This document shows, piece after piece, positions 23,506-32,178 of a stretch of DNA of 64,000 bases; the stretch's first letter is position 1, and each line of letters begins with the position of its first letter. Source of the DNA: Oscillospiraceae bacterium (GTDB taxonomy: Bacteria > Bacillota > Clostridia > Oscillospirales > Ruminococcaceae); NCBI GenBank assembly GCA_900768125.1, contig CAAGBS010000061.1, positions 1 through 64,000 of the forward strand, written 5' to 3'. The notes under the pieces are model-generated. The model was not told the DNA's origin, did not search any database, and saw only the letters and a program-made list of their open reading frames with translations. Both the position numbers and the translations under genes were made by a program.

Positions 23506-26337
23506 TTATGGGGTAGAGCATAATTTTTTGAGATAAGCGCCGGTGTAGCTTATCGGATTTGCCGCGACTTCCTCGGGCGTGCCGGTCGCGATGACAGTAC
23601 CGCCTCCGCTTCCGCCCTCGGGTCCCATGTCGATGAGGTAGTCCGCAGTCTTGATAACATCGAGATTGTGCTCGATGACAAGCACGGAGTTTCCAACGTC
23701 AGTCAGCTTCTGGAGTATCTCGATGAGCTTACGGACGTCTGCGGTGTGAAGTCCGGTGGTCGGCTCGTCCAGAATATATATCGTCTTTCCGGTGGAACGC
23801 TTCGCAAGCTCGGTCGCAAGCTTTATGCGCTGCGCTTCGCCGCCGGAGAGCGTGGTGCTGCTCTGACCTATCTTGATATATCCCAGCCCGACTTCCTCCA
23901 GCGTTTTCAGCTTGTTGTATATCTTCGGAATGTTCGCGAAGAACTCCACACCCTCGGAGACGGTCATGTCAAGCACTTCGAAGATGTTCTTTCCCTTGTA
24001 GCGCACCTCCAGCGTTTCGCGGTTGTAGCGGTGCCCCTTGCAGACCTCGCAGGGCACGAAAACATCTGGCAGGAAGTGCATCTCGATTTTGATTATACCG
24101 TCGCCCTCGCACGCCTCGCAGCGGCCGCCCTTGATGTTGAACGAGAATCTTCCCGGTCCGTAGCCTTTAGCCTTTGCTTCGTTAGTCTGCGCGAAAAGTT
24201 CGCGGATATCGTTGAATACGCCTGTGTAGGTCGCGGGATTGCTCCGCGGAGTACGTCCGATAGGGGACTGGTCTATCATTATGACCTTGTCCAGATATTC
24301 CGAGCCGGTCATGTCGGTGAATTTCCCCGGTCTGGTGCGGGCGCGGTTCAGCTTTGCGACAAGGTGCTTGTAGATTATCTCGTTTACCAGCGAACTTTTG
24401 CCGCTGCCTGAAACGCCGGTAACGCAGGTGAATATCCCGAGCGGCACGTCAACGTTAATATTGCGGAGGTTGTTTTCAGCCGCGCCGATGACGTGCAGCC
24501 ACTTGTCGGAAGGCTGACGGCGCTTTTCGGGGACGGGTATCTTCATTTTGCCGCTCAGATACTGCCCGGTGATGGAATCCTTGCATTTCAGCAGCCCGCT
24601 GACTTCGCCGCTGTAGATGACTTCGCCGCCGTGAACTCCCGCCCCGGGACCGATATCCACTATCCAGTCAGCCGCGCGCATGGTGTCCTCGTCATGCTCG
24701 ACTACTATCAGCGTGTTGCCGAGGTCGCGGAGCCTCCTCAGCGTTGCTATCAGCTTGTCGTTGTCGCGCTGGTGAAGCCCTATGGACGGCTCGTCGAGAA
24801 TGTAAAGCACTCCGGTCAGCGAGCTTCCTATCTGCGTTGCAAGGCGTATGCGCTGGCTTTCGCCGCCGGAAAGCGTACCCGCCGACCGCGCCAGCGTGAG
24901 GTATTCCAGACCCACGCTCTGCAGGAATCCCAGCCGGGATTTTATCTCCTTGAGTATCTGCTTGGCTATCATCGCTTCGCGCTGGGTAAGTTCCAGCCCG
25001 TTGACGAAATCCAGCGCTTCGGTGACGGACATGCGGCAGAATTGCATGATGTTCTTCCCGCCGACCGTAACCGACAGAGCCGCTTTGTTGAGCCGCTCGC
25101 CGTGGCATTCCGGGCACTCGACTTCGCTCATGAACTCCTCGATGGTGTCGCGGGAATACTGGCTGTTGGTCTCGGCGTAGCGGCGCTCGAGATTAGTTGC
25201 TATGCCCTCGAAATCCGTGTAGAACTGTCCGCCGCCCTGCTGCTTCGGGCGCTTTATCAGTATCTTCTCGCCGTGCGTGCCGTACATTATTTCGTCGATA
25301 GCCTTTTCCGGTATCTCGGACACGGGCTGGTCAACGGAGAATCCGTGCTTTTCGGCGAGCGCGTCAATATACATCGCAGCGATGGTGCCTTCGGCGTAGT
25401 TCCAGCCGGAAGCCTTTATCGCGCCGTTTCTGATGGTCAGTCCCGCGTTTGGCATGATGAGGTCGGGGTCGATGCGGAGGGAGCTTCCTATTCCGGTACA
25501 CTTGGGGCAGGCTCCGTAAGGGTTGTTGAACGAGAACATTCTCGGCGAAAGGTCCTCGATGGAAACGCCGTGCTCAGGGCAGGCGTAGCTCTGCGAGAAG
25601 TGAAGCTCCTCGCCGTCTATCACGTCGATGTAGACCAGTCCGCCGGTGAGATTTCCGGCTGTCTCAATGCTTTCAGTCAGGCGGGACTTTATCCCGTCTT
25701 TCATCACAAGGCGGTCTACCACTATCTCGATGGAGTGCTTCTTGTTCTTTTCGAGCGCTATCTTCTCGTTGAGGTCATAGGCTATGCCGTCAACGCGCAC
25801 GCGGGAAAAACCTGATTTCCGCGCGGCTTCGAACTCCTTCTGGTGTTCGCCCTTGCGCCCGCGCACCACCGGAGCGAGTACCTGGAATTTAGTGCGCTCC
25901 GGAAGTTCCATCACCCTGTCAACTATCTCGTCCACGGTCTGCTGTTTTATTTCACGACCGCAGACGGGGCAGTGCGGAACGCCGATACGCGCGTACATCA
26001 GTCGCAGATAGTCGTATATTTCGGTTACTGTGCCGACCGTTGAACGCGGATTCTTCGAGGTCGTCTTCTGGTCGATGGAAATAGCGGGGGAAAGCCCCTC
26101 AATGCTGTCCACGTCAGGCTTTTCCATCTGCCCGAGGAACATTCTTGCGTAGGACGAAAGGCTCTCCATGTAGCGCCGCTGACCGTCCGCGAATATCGTA
26201 TCGAACGCCAGCGAGCTTTTGCCGCTTCCCGAAAGCCCGGTCATGACTACAAGGGAATCCCTCGGGATAGTCAGGTCTATATTTTTCAGGTTATGCTCGC
26301 GCGCGCCCCTGATGATTATTTTGTCGTTCTTTGCCAC
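23506..26337 (-). CDS. uvrA: Excinuclease ABC subunit A
   Basis: The 943-residue protein recognises DNA damage with UvrB in nucleotide excision repair. Both ABC modules are complete: GLSGSGKSSLAFDTIF near residue 33 and GVSGSGKSSLVNEIIY in the second half, each with an LSGGE(S/A)QRI signature and a DEP Walker B. Zinc modules CPVCGREI, CPEC and CEACEGDG...CEVC are present. The length fits the family. It is last in the radC-uvrB-hypothetical-uvrA operon. Confidence 0.97.
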   Translation of the reverse strand: MAKNDKIIIRGAREHNLKNIDLTIPRDSLVVMTGLSGSGKSSLAFDTIFADGQRRYMESLSSYARMFLGQMEKPDVDSIEGLSPAISIDQKTTSKNPRSTVGTVTEIYDYLRLMYARIGVPHCPVCGREIKQQTVDEIVDRVMELPERTKFQVLAPVVRGRKGEHQKEFEAARKSGFSRVRVDGIAYDLNEKIALEKNKKHSIEIVVDRLVMKDGIKSRLTESIETAGNLTGGLVYIDVIDGEELHFSQSYACPEHGVSIEDLSPRMFSFNNPYGACPKCTGIGSSLRIDPDLIMPNAGLTIRNGAIKASGWNYAEGTIAAMYIDALAEKHGFSVDQPVSEIPEKAIDEIMYGTHGEKILIKRPKQQGGGQFYTDFEGIATNLERRYAETNSQYSRDTIEEFMSEVECPECHGERLNKAALSVTVGGKNIMQFCRMSVTEALDFVNGLELTQREAMIAKQILKEIKSRLGFLQSVGLEYLTLARSAGTLSGGESQRIRLATQIGSSLTGVLYILDEPSIGLHQRDNDKLIATLRRLRDLGNTLIVVEHDEDTMRAADWIVDIGPGAGVHGGEVIYSGEVSGLLKCKDSITGQYLSGKMKIPVPEKRRQPSDKWLHVIGAAENNLRNINVDVPLGIFTCVTGVSGSGKSSLVNEIIYKHLVAKLNRARTRPGKFTDMTGSEYLDKVIMIDQSPIGRTPRSNPATYTGVFNDIRELFAQTNEAKAKGYGPGRFSFNIKGGRCEACEGDGIIKIEMHFLPDVFVPCEVCKGHRYNRETLEVRYKGKNIFEVLDMTVSEGVEFFANIPKIYNKLKTLEEVGLGYIKIGQSSTTLSGGEAQRIKLATELAKRSTGKTIYILDEPTTGLHTADVRKLIEILQKLTDVGNSVLVIEHNLDVIKTADYLIDMGPEGGSGGGTVIATGTPEEVAANPISYTGAYLKKLCSTP

Positions 26338-26359
26338 TTTCTTTTGTTCCTTTCAAGAA

Positions 26360-26773
26360 TCAGTACGGCAGGTAGGTGCTGTCGTCTCCGAGCGCTTCGA
26401 AATGCCTGCGGTATCTTTTGGGTATTCTGATGTCAGAATAATATCCGATATCCGCCAGCACCCTTGATATAGCCGTTATTCCATCATTGTAAAACGCTGT
26501 TATGCGGCGTTTTCTGTCCGTTATACCCTTATAGTCCGGCGGGCATACGAATGTCCAGTCGGCGGTATCCTCGTCAACAACTATTCGGAAATATTTGTCG
26601 ATGTCGGTCTGCTTTATCCCGAAATGTCCCAGCAGAATGTGATGCTCAAAGCTGTCGTCCAGCCGTGATATCAGTACAGTTTCGCCATCGAACGAAACAG
26701 CGATGAGAAGCGGCTCCTTTTTTGCCAGATAAGCGTCAAGGGTAGCTTCGTCAGGGTATTTCAGATATTTCAT
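26360..26773 (-). CDS. Hypothetical protein between uvrB and uvrA
   Basis: The 137-residue soluble protein is charged and tyrosine-rich (KYLKYPDEATLDAYLAKKEP, RLDDSFEHHILLGHFGI, RIPKRYRRHFEALGDD). It has no signal peptide, membrane span or motif I recognise. Spacing to uvrB (15 bases) and uvrA (22 bases) puts it in the repair operon, with a good GGAG-type site before the ATG. A link to excision repair is suggested only by position. Confidence 0.65.
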   Translation of the reverse strand: MKYLKYPDEATLDAYLAKKEPLLIAVSFDGETVLISRLDDSFEHHILLGHFGIKQTDIDKYFRIVVDEDTADWTFVCPPDYKGITDRKRRITAFYNDGITAISRVLADIGYYSDIRIPKRYRRHFEALGDDSTYLPY

Positions 26774-26788
26774 AAAAGCTCCTTTCCT

Positions 26789-28753
26789 TTACTGCAATTC
26801 CTTTATCTTGTCGCGCAGGAAAGCCGCGTGCTCGAAATCAAGCATTTTAGCCGCCTTTTTCATCTCTGCGGTGTATCGCGCTATCAGAGCCTCGCGCTCG
26901 CGCTTTGTCATCTGCTTTATCGGCTTGCCGTGCTTTGAGGAGCCGTCCGACTTCTTGGTTATCTCCAGCACGTCCCGGATATCCTTGATTATCGTCTTAG
27001 GAGTAATCCCGTGCTCGGCGTTGTATTTCTGCTGTATCTCGCGGCGGCGCTGGGTCTCGGTTATCGCACGCTCCATGGATTCAGTAACGCTGTCGGCGTA
27101 CATTATTACCGCGCCCTCGGCGTTTCGTGCGGCTCTGCCTATAGTCTGCACAAGCGAAGTCTCGCTTCTCAGGAAGCCCTCCTTGTCCGCGTCAAGGATC
27201 GCCACTAGGGATACCTCGGGTATATCAAGACCTTCTCTCAGCAGGTTTATTCCGACCAGCACGTCAAATTCTCCGGCGCGCAGGTCGCGGATAAGCTCCA
27301 TTCGCTCGATGGTGTCAACATCGTGGTGCATGTACCTGACTTTTATCTCCATCTTTTCGAGGTAAGCCGTGAGGTCCTCTGCCATCTTCTTCGTGAGCGT
27401 TGTGACGAGCACGCGCTGTTTCTTCGCGGTGCGGGTGTTTATCTCGGAGATGAGGTCTTCTATCTGCCCCTCGGTGGGCTTGACGATTATCTCCGGGTCG
27501 AGAAGTCCGGTGGGTCTGATGACCTGCTCCACTATCTGCGTGGAGCGCTCCTTTTCGAAATCGCCGGGGGTCGCCGAAACGAACACAGCCTGTCCCACCT
27601 TGGAGTAGAACTCGTCGAAGTTCATCGGGCGGTTGTCGTAGGCGGAAGGCAGGCGGAATCCGTAGTCTACCAGGTTTTTCTTGCGGGCGAAGTCGCCGCC
27701 GTACATTCCGCGCACCTGCGGGAGAGTAACATGGCTCTCGTCCACGAACAGCAGGAAATCTTTCGGGAAGTGGTCGATGAGCGTTATCGGCGTGGAGCCG
27801 GGAGCTCGCCCCGCGAGTATGCGTGAGTAGTTCTCAACGCCCTTGCAGGTGCCTATCTCGCCTAGCATTTCCATGTCGTAGCGGGTTCGCTGTTCAATGC
27901 GCTGCGCTTCTATGAGCTTGTTGTGCTCGGTGAAGTATTTTACCCGCTCCTCCATCTCGCGGTTTATCTCGGCAAGCGCGTCATGGAGCCGCTCGTGTCC
28001 CACGATGTAGTGCGAAGCCGGGAAAACCATAACGTGCTTCAGCGTGGCGCGTACCTGTCCGGTGAGCGCGTCAAACTCGCTGATACGGTCTATCTCATCG
28101 CCGAAGAACTCGACCCTTATCGCGGTCTCGTTAGTGCCGCCCGCGGGGAATATCTCCAGCGTATCCCCCTTGGCGCGGAACTTGTTTCGCGTAAATGAAA
28201 GCTCGTTGCGCTCGTATTGAATCTCGACAAGCCGCTTGATGACGTCCTCGCGGCTTATCTCCTGCCCCTCGCGGAGCGAGAGCGTATTGCTGCGGTAATC
28301 CTCCGGGCTGCCGAGGGAGTAGATGCAGGACACGGAAGCGACTATTATAACGTCCCGCCGCTCGGCGAGCGCCATTGTTGCGGAGTGCCGCAGGCGGTCT
28401 ATCTCGTCGTTTATCGCGCTGTCCTTTTCGATGTATGCGTCAGTGGAGGGGATATACGCCTCCGGCTGATAGTAGTCGTAGTATGACACGAAGTACTCTA
28501 CAGCGTTGTTCGGGAAGAACTCCCGGAACTCGGAGCACAGCTGCGCCGCGAGGGTCTTGTTGTGAGCGAGCACTAAGGTCGGGCGGTTGCAGTTGGCGAT
28601 TATGTTCGCCATGGTGAACGTCTTGCCGGAGCCGGTGACGCCCAGAAGCGTCTGTTCCTTGTCGCCGCGGAGAATGCCGTCGGTCAGCTCCCTGATAGCC
28701 TCCGGCTGGTCGCCGGTGGGGGAGTAGCCGGAATGTAACTCAAAATGATCCAT
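26789..28753 (-). CDS. uvrB: Excinuclease ABC subunit B
   Basis: The 654-residue damage-verification helicase has GVTGSGKTFTMANII (Walker A near 40), the beta-hairpin region YYDYYQPEAYIP, helicase motifs VDESH, SATPG and GLDIPEVSL, QTIGRAARN, and a C-terminal UVR domain that contacts UvrC. It is full length and lies 13 bases after radC. Confidence 0.97.
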   Translation of the reverse strand: MDHFELHSGYSPTGDQPEAIRELTDGILRGDKEQTLLGVTGSGKTFTMANIIANCNRPTLVLAHNKTLAAQLCSEFREFFPNNAVEYFVSYYDYYQPEAYIPSTDAYIEKDSAINDEIDRLRHSATMALAERRDVIIVASVSCIYSLGSPEDYRSNTLSLREGQEISREDVIKRLVEIQYERNELSFTRNKFRAKGDTLEIFPAGGTNETAIRVEFFGDEIDRISEFDALTGQVRATLKHVMVFPASHYIVGHERLHDALAEINREMEERVKYFTEHNKLIEAQRIEQRTRYDMEMLGEIGTCKGVENYSRILAGRAPGSTPITLIDHFPKDFLLFVDESHVTLPQVRGMYGGDFARKKNLVDYGFRLPSAYDNRPMNFDEFYSKVGQAVFVSATPGDFEKERSTQIVEQVIRPTGLLDPEIIVKPTEGQIEDLISEINTRTAKKQRVLVTTLTKKMAEDLTAYLEKMEIKVRYMHHDVDTIERMELIRDLRAGEFDVLVGINLLREGLDIPEVSLVAILDADKEGFLRSETSLVQTIGRAARNAEGAVIMYADSVTESMERAITETQRRREIQQKYNAEHGITPKTIIKDIRDVLEITKKSDGSSKHGKPIKQMTKREREALIARYTAEMKKAAKMLDFEHAAFLRDKIKELQ

Positions 28754-28766
28754 ATTATTTACCCTA

Positions 28767-29462
28767 TCACAGCCAGATATCCGGAAGCATTCTCGCGGAG
28801 CGCATTGAATAGCTGGATTCTTCGTTTACGATTATGTGGTCTGCCAGTTCTATGCCGATGTTCCTCAGCGCGTTAGCCACCCGCCTTGTGGAGGCTATAT
28901 CCGCGGAAGACGGCAGAAGCACGCCCCGCGGGTGGCTGTGCGCGAGGATTATATTACAGCACCCGGTGCGGATAGCCTTGGTGACGATGGTGCGCAAGTC
29001 GAAATCCACTGCGTTGGGGCCGCCCTGGGATATCAGCGACTCGCCGATCAGATTAAGCCCCTGGTCGAGGAAGATAGCGTGCGCTTCCTCGACAGTGCAG
29101 TCGTGCAGAAGCTTGAAGCAGAACTCACGGACGCTCTCGGAGCTTGAAAGCTTCATTCCGGCAAGTTCGGTGCGGTTGTATTTCCGTGCGAAGTCTTTCA
29201 TGAAGCTGATGAGCGCTGCCGCCGTCACGCCGACGTTTTTTTCCTCCACAAGTTCGTCATACCCTGCGTTCATGACGCCCTCCAGCGAACCGAACCTGTC
29301 GATCAGCTGGTGGCTGATGTCGTTGGTGTTGCGGCGCGAGTAGGCGGTGTAGAGAAATATCTCGAGTATTTCGTGTTCTTCAAAGCAGTCAATCCCGTGC
29401 TCCAGATACTTTTTCAGCATACGCTGCCGGTGCCCGGAGTGCAGATTTTTTTCCTCAGCCAT
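28767..29462 (-). CDS. radC: RadC family JAB-domain protein
   Basis: The 231-residue protein has an N-terminal helix-hairpin-helix-like part and a C-terminal RadC/MPN domain with the metal motif HSHPRGVLLPSSADIASTRRV and an upstream acidic residue. The biochemical function of RadC is unsettled, though the fold is that of JAB metalloproteases. It is first in the repair operon. Confidence 0.9.
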   Translation of the reverse strand: MAEEKNLHSGHRQRMLKKYLEHGIDCFEEHEILEIFLYTAYSRRNTNDISHQLIDRFGSLEGVMNAGYDELVEEKNVGVTAAALISFMKDFARKYNRTELAGMKLSSSESVREFCFKLLHDCTVEEAHAIFLDQGLNLIGESLISQGGPNAVDFDLRTIVTKAIRTGCCNIILAHSHPRGVLLPSSADIASTRRVANALRNIGIELADHIIVNEESSYSMRSARMLPDIWL

Positions 29463-29511
29463 CGTAAGCCCTCTTTCACATTTTCTGGCGCTGGTGAACG
29501 ATATATATTAC

Positions 29512-29540
29512 ATTATAATGCATACATTTTTATTTGTCAA
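29512..29540 (-). promoter_or_regulatory. Promoter of the radC-uvrB-uvrA operon
   Basis: On the minus strand TTGACA (29535-29540) and TATAAT (29512-29517) have a 17-base spacer. I saw no clear LexA (GAAC...GTTC) box around it, which is unusual for uvrBA. Confidence 0.7.
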
Positions 29541-29673
29541 GGGCTGAACGGCAAAAACTTTGCAAAATCTTTCGTCTGTGATAAGTTGAGCGGCTGGCGG
29601 CGATATTATTCACGAAAACGCGATTTTGGTGAAACAACTTCGCAAATAATCGCCGAGCCGTCCGGGAAAGTAC

Positions 29674-29702
29674 TTGACAATGGACTGAAAAAACGGTATA
29701 AT
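29674..29702 (+). promoter_or_regulatory. Promoter of the RNase J operon
   Basis: TTGACA (29674-29679) and TATAAT (29697-29702) have a 17-base spacer. The start codon is about 470 bases downstream. Confidence 0.7.
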
Positions 29703-29708
29703 AAATAC

Positions 29709-30178
29709 ATATGTCCGGTAAGTTTACGAGTAAATTTTCCCGGAGTTTTATATTAAGGTATTAAACCGAGAGCCGCAGATGTATAATCGCACCGCTCCGG
29801 TCAAATATAGATACAGGTAAATATTTGCAGTTAATATATATCGACCTGACAGCATGAAGATCTATCCGATGGTCAGACCACCGGCTGAAAACAGCTGAAC
29901 TGCCGCTTCACCGGCTCCATTCGCCGTGAGCGGGGGTTTTGTTCCGCATTGCCATTTTACTACTGATATCGCTGGTTTCCGGCTCCGTATCGCCGTGCGC
30001 CGGCGTATAATGCCTGACGGAGGGGCGTCATATGCTGCCGCCGCGAAGCTGAATCTTTGTCCATATGCGGACGCTTACTTATCATATCGTGCGAGTCATT
30101 CCTGCGGGGAAGCTGTATGCTTTTCCGGATACAGCCGCGGCGGTATAGTTATCTGCGACGGAGAAAGGATAACATTTA
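29709..30178 (+). promoter_or_regulatory. Long 5' leader of the RNase J operon with internal terminator
   Basis: There is no convincing gene in 470 bases. A bulged stem (29903-29914 with 29924-29933) followed by GGGTTTT looks like an early terminator about 230 bases into the transcript. Upstream is AT-rich sequence, then small dyads such as CAGCTG. It may be an attenuator, an autoregulatory RNase J target or a separate small RNA. Confidence 0.4.
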
Positions 30179-32152
30179 ATGGGATTATTGACTAACAACA
30201 AGCTTCTTACAGAGACTGAGAACATAGCTCCCAAGAAGAAAGAACGCCCCGCGGAGCAGGTGCAGCCAGCAAGACAGGAGAAGCCCGCCGCTGAAAAGCA
30301 GAAGAACGACAAGAAATACCGCGCGAGATTCACTCCGGTGAAGAAAAAGGAAAACTCCCAGAAAGCAGTGCTGAAGCCGGTTCAGGAGCGCACCGAGCGT
30401 AATGACCGCACCGAGCGTCCCAGGAGGGAGAACCGCGAAAATCAGCGCTCACCGCAGAGAAAGCCGCGCGAGGTACGCTACGCACCGGTGAAGTTCACCG
30501 CGCTCGGCGGACTGAACGAGATAGGCAAGAACCTGTACGTCTACGAGTGCTGCAATGATATGTTCATCGTGGACTGCGGACTTGCGTTCCCGGACGAGGA
30601 TATGCCCGGCGTAGACCTGGTAGTTCCGGATTTCACCTACCTTGAAAAGAACCGCGACCGCTTCCGCGGGATAGTCCTCACGCACGGACACGAGGACCAC
30701 ATCGGCGCCCTGCCGTACCTGCTGAAGAAGATAAACGTTCCGATCTACGGCACCCGCCTTACGCTGGGGCTGGTAGAGGGCAAGCTGAAGGAGCACAACC
30801 TGCTGTCCCAGGCTTCGCTCAATGTTGTGGAGCCGCGCCAGAACGTCCGCATGGGCTGTATGTCGGTCGAGTTTATCCGCGTGAACCACTCCATTCCGGA
30901 CGCGTGCGCGCTTGCTATCCACACTCCGGCGGGCGTTATAGTACACACCGGCGATTTCAAGGTGGACTATACCCCGATAGAGGGCGGTATTATCGACCTC
31001 GCAAGATTCGGCGAACTTGGCAACCGCGGAGTCCTCGCACTGATGTCCGAGAGCACCAATGCTGAGCGTCCCGGCTACACCAAGTCCGAGCGCTCGGTCG
31101 GCGAAAGCTTCAAGAACCTGTTCAATTCCGCCGAGGGAAAGCGTATAATCATCGCAACATTCTCCAGCAATATCCACCGCATACAGCAGATAATCGACCA
31201 GGCTGTTATCCACGACAGAAAGGTAGCAGTTTCGGGCAGAAGCATGACTAATGTTATCGCGAAGGCGGTCGAGTTAAATTACATCAAGATGCCGGAGGGA
31301 ATGCTCATCGACATCGAGGACGTGAACAAGTACCCGCCGGAAAAGCTGGTAATATGCACCACAGGAAGCCAGGGCGAGCCGCTCTCCGCGCTTTCGAGAA
31401 TGTCCAGCGGCGACCACAGACAGGTGACTATCACGCCGATGGATTTTATAATCATCTCCGCGAACCCTATCCCCGGCAATGAAAAGCTGGTTACAAAGGT
31501 AGTCAACGACCTGATGAAGCAGGGCGCTGACGTTATATACGAGTCAATGTACGAGGTGCACGTTTCCGGTCACGCCTGCCAGGACGAACTGAAAATGATG
31601 ATATCCCTCACCAAGCCGAAGTTCTTTATACCGATACACGGCGAGTACAAGCACCTCAAGAAGCACAGCAAGCTTGCCATCGGAATGGGCATACCCGAGG
31701 ATAACATCTTCATCGCCGATCTTGGTCAGGTGCTGGAGACCGACGGCGTGGACATGAAGTTCACAGGCACCGTGCCGTCCGGCAGGGTGATGGTGGACGG
31801 CTATGGAGTTGGCGACGTCGGCAGCGTTGTCCTCCGCGACAGAAAGCACCTCGCCGAAGACGGTGTGATGATAATAGTTGCAACTATCGACCGCGAGTCC
31901 GGGAACGTCCTCGCAGGCCCGGACATTGTTTCTCGCGGCTTTGTATACGTCCGCGAGAGCGAGCAGCTCATCGACGAAGCAAAGCAGCTGATGAAGCAGG
32001 TCATGGAGAACTGCCGCGATAGAAATATCCGCGAGTGGGGCAATATCAAGTCCGCGATGCGCGACGCTCTGAGCGATTACATCTACTCAAAGACGAAGCG
32101 CAGCCCGATGATACTCCCGATAATCATGGAAGTTCAGGGCAAGGCTGACTGA
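30179..32152 (+). CDS. rnj: Ribonuclease J
   Basis: The 657-residue metallo-beta-lactamase/beta-CASP nuclease acts in mRNA decay and RNA maturation. The zinc motif THGHEDHIGALPYL and FALGGLNEIGKN-like start (FTALGGLNEIGKNLYVYE) identify it, and the C-terminal domain is complete. The first 100 or so residues are an extra low-complexity tail rich in Lys, Glu, Pro, Gln and Arg, absent from the roughly 555-residue Bacillus enzymes. GAGAAAGGA precedes the ATG. Genes for a c-di-AMP phosphodiesterase-like protein, L9 and DnaB follow closely. Confidence 0.93.
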   Translation: MGLLTNNKLLTETENIAPKKKERPAEQVQPARQEKPAAEKQKNDKKYRARFTPVKKKENSQKAVLKPVQERTERNDRTERPRRENRENQRSPQRKPREVRYAPVKFTALGGLNEIGKNLYVYECCNDMFIVDCGLAFPDEDMPGVDLVVPDFTYLEKNRDRFRGIVLTHGHEDHIGALPYLLKKINVPIYGTRLTLGLVEGKLKEHNLLSQASLNVVEPRQNVRMGCMSVEFIRVNHSIPDACALAIHTPAGVIVHTGDFKVDYTPIEGGIIDLARFGELGNRGVLALMSESTNAERPGYTKSERSVGESFKNLFNSAEGKRIIIATFSSNIHRIQQIIDQAVIHDRKVAVSGRSMTNVIAKAVELNYIKMPEGMLIDIEDVNKYPPEKLVICTTGSQGEPLSALSRMSSGDHRQVTITPMDFIIISANPIPGNEKLVTKVVNDLMKQGADVIYESMYEVHVSGHACQDELKMMISLTKPKFFIPIHGEYKHLKKHSKLAIGMGIPEDNIFIADLGQVLETDGVDMKFTGTVPSGRVMVDGYGVGDVGSVVLRDRKHLAEDGVMIIVATIDRESGNVLAGPDIVSRGFVYVRESEQLIDEAKQLMKQVMENCRDRNIREWGNIKSAMRDALSDYIYSKTKRSPMILPIIMEVQGKAD

Positions 32153-32178
32153 TAATCTCTTTTTGGAGGGTCTTTTTA

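Noticed and set aside
24493..25815. 440-codon open frame antisense to uvrA
   Set aside because: It is a shadow of uvrA codon bias. The composition (Val, Ala, Arg, His, Tyr) is unlike a real protein and no motif is present.
29480..29545. LexA box at the radC promoter
   Set aside because: GAAC occurs once (29496-29499) without a GTTC partner at the right distance.
29926..30195. 89-codon plus-strand frame in the RNase J leader
   Set aside because: It starts inside a terminator-like stem and overlaps the RNase J start, and the composition looks accidental.
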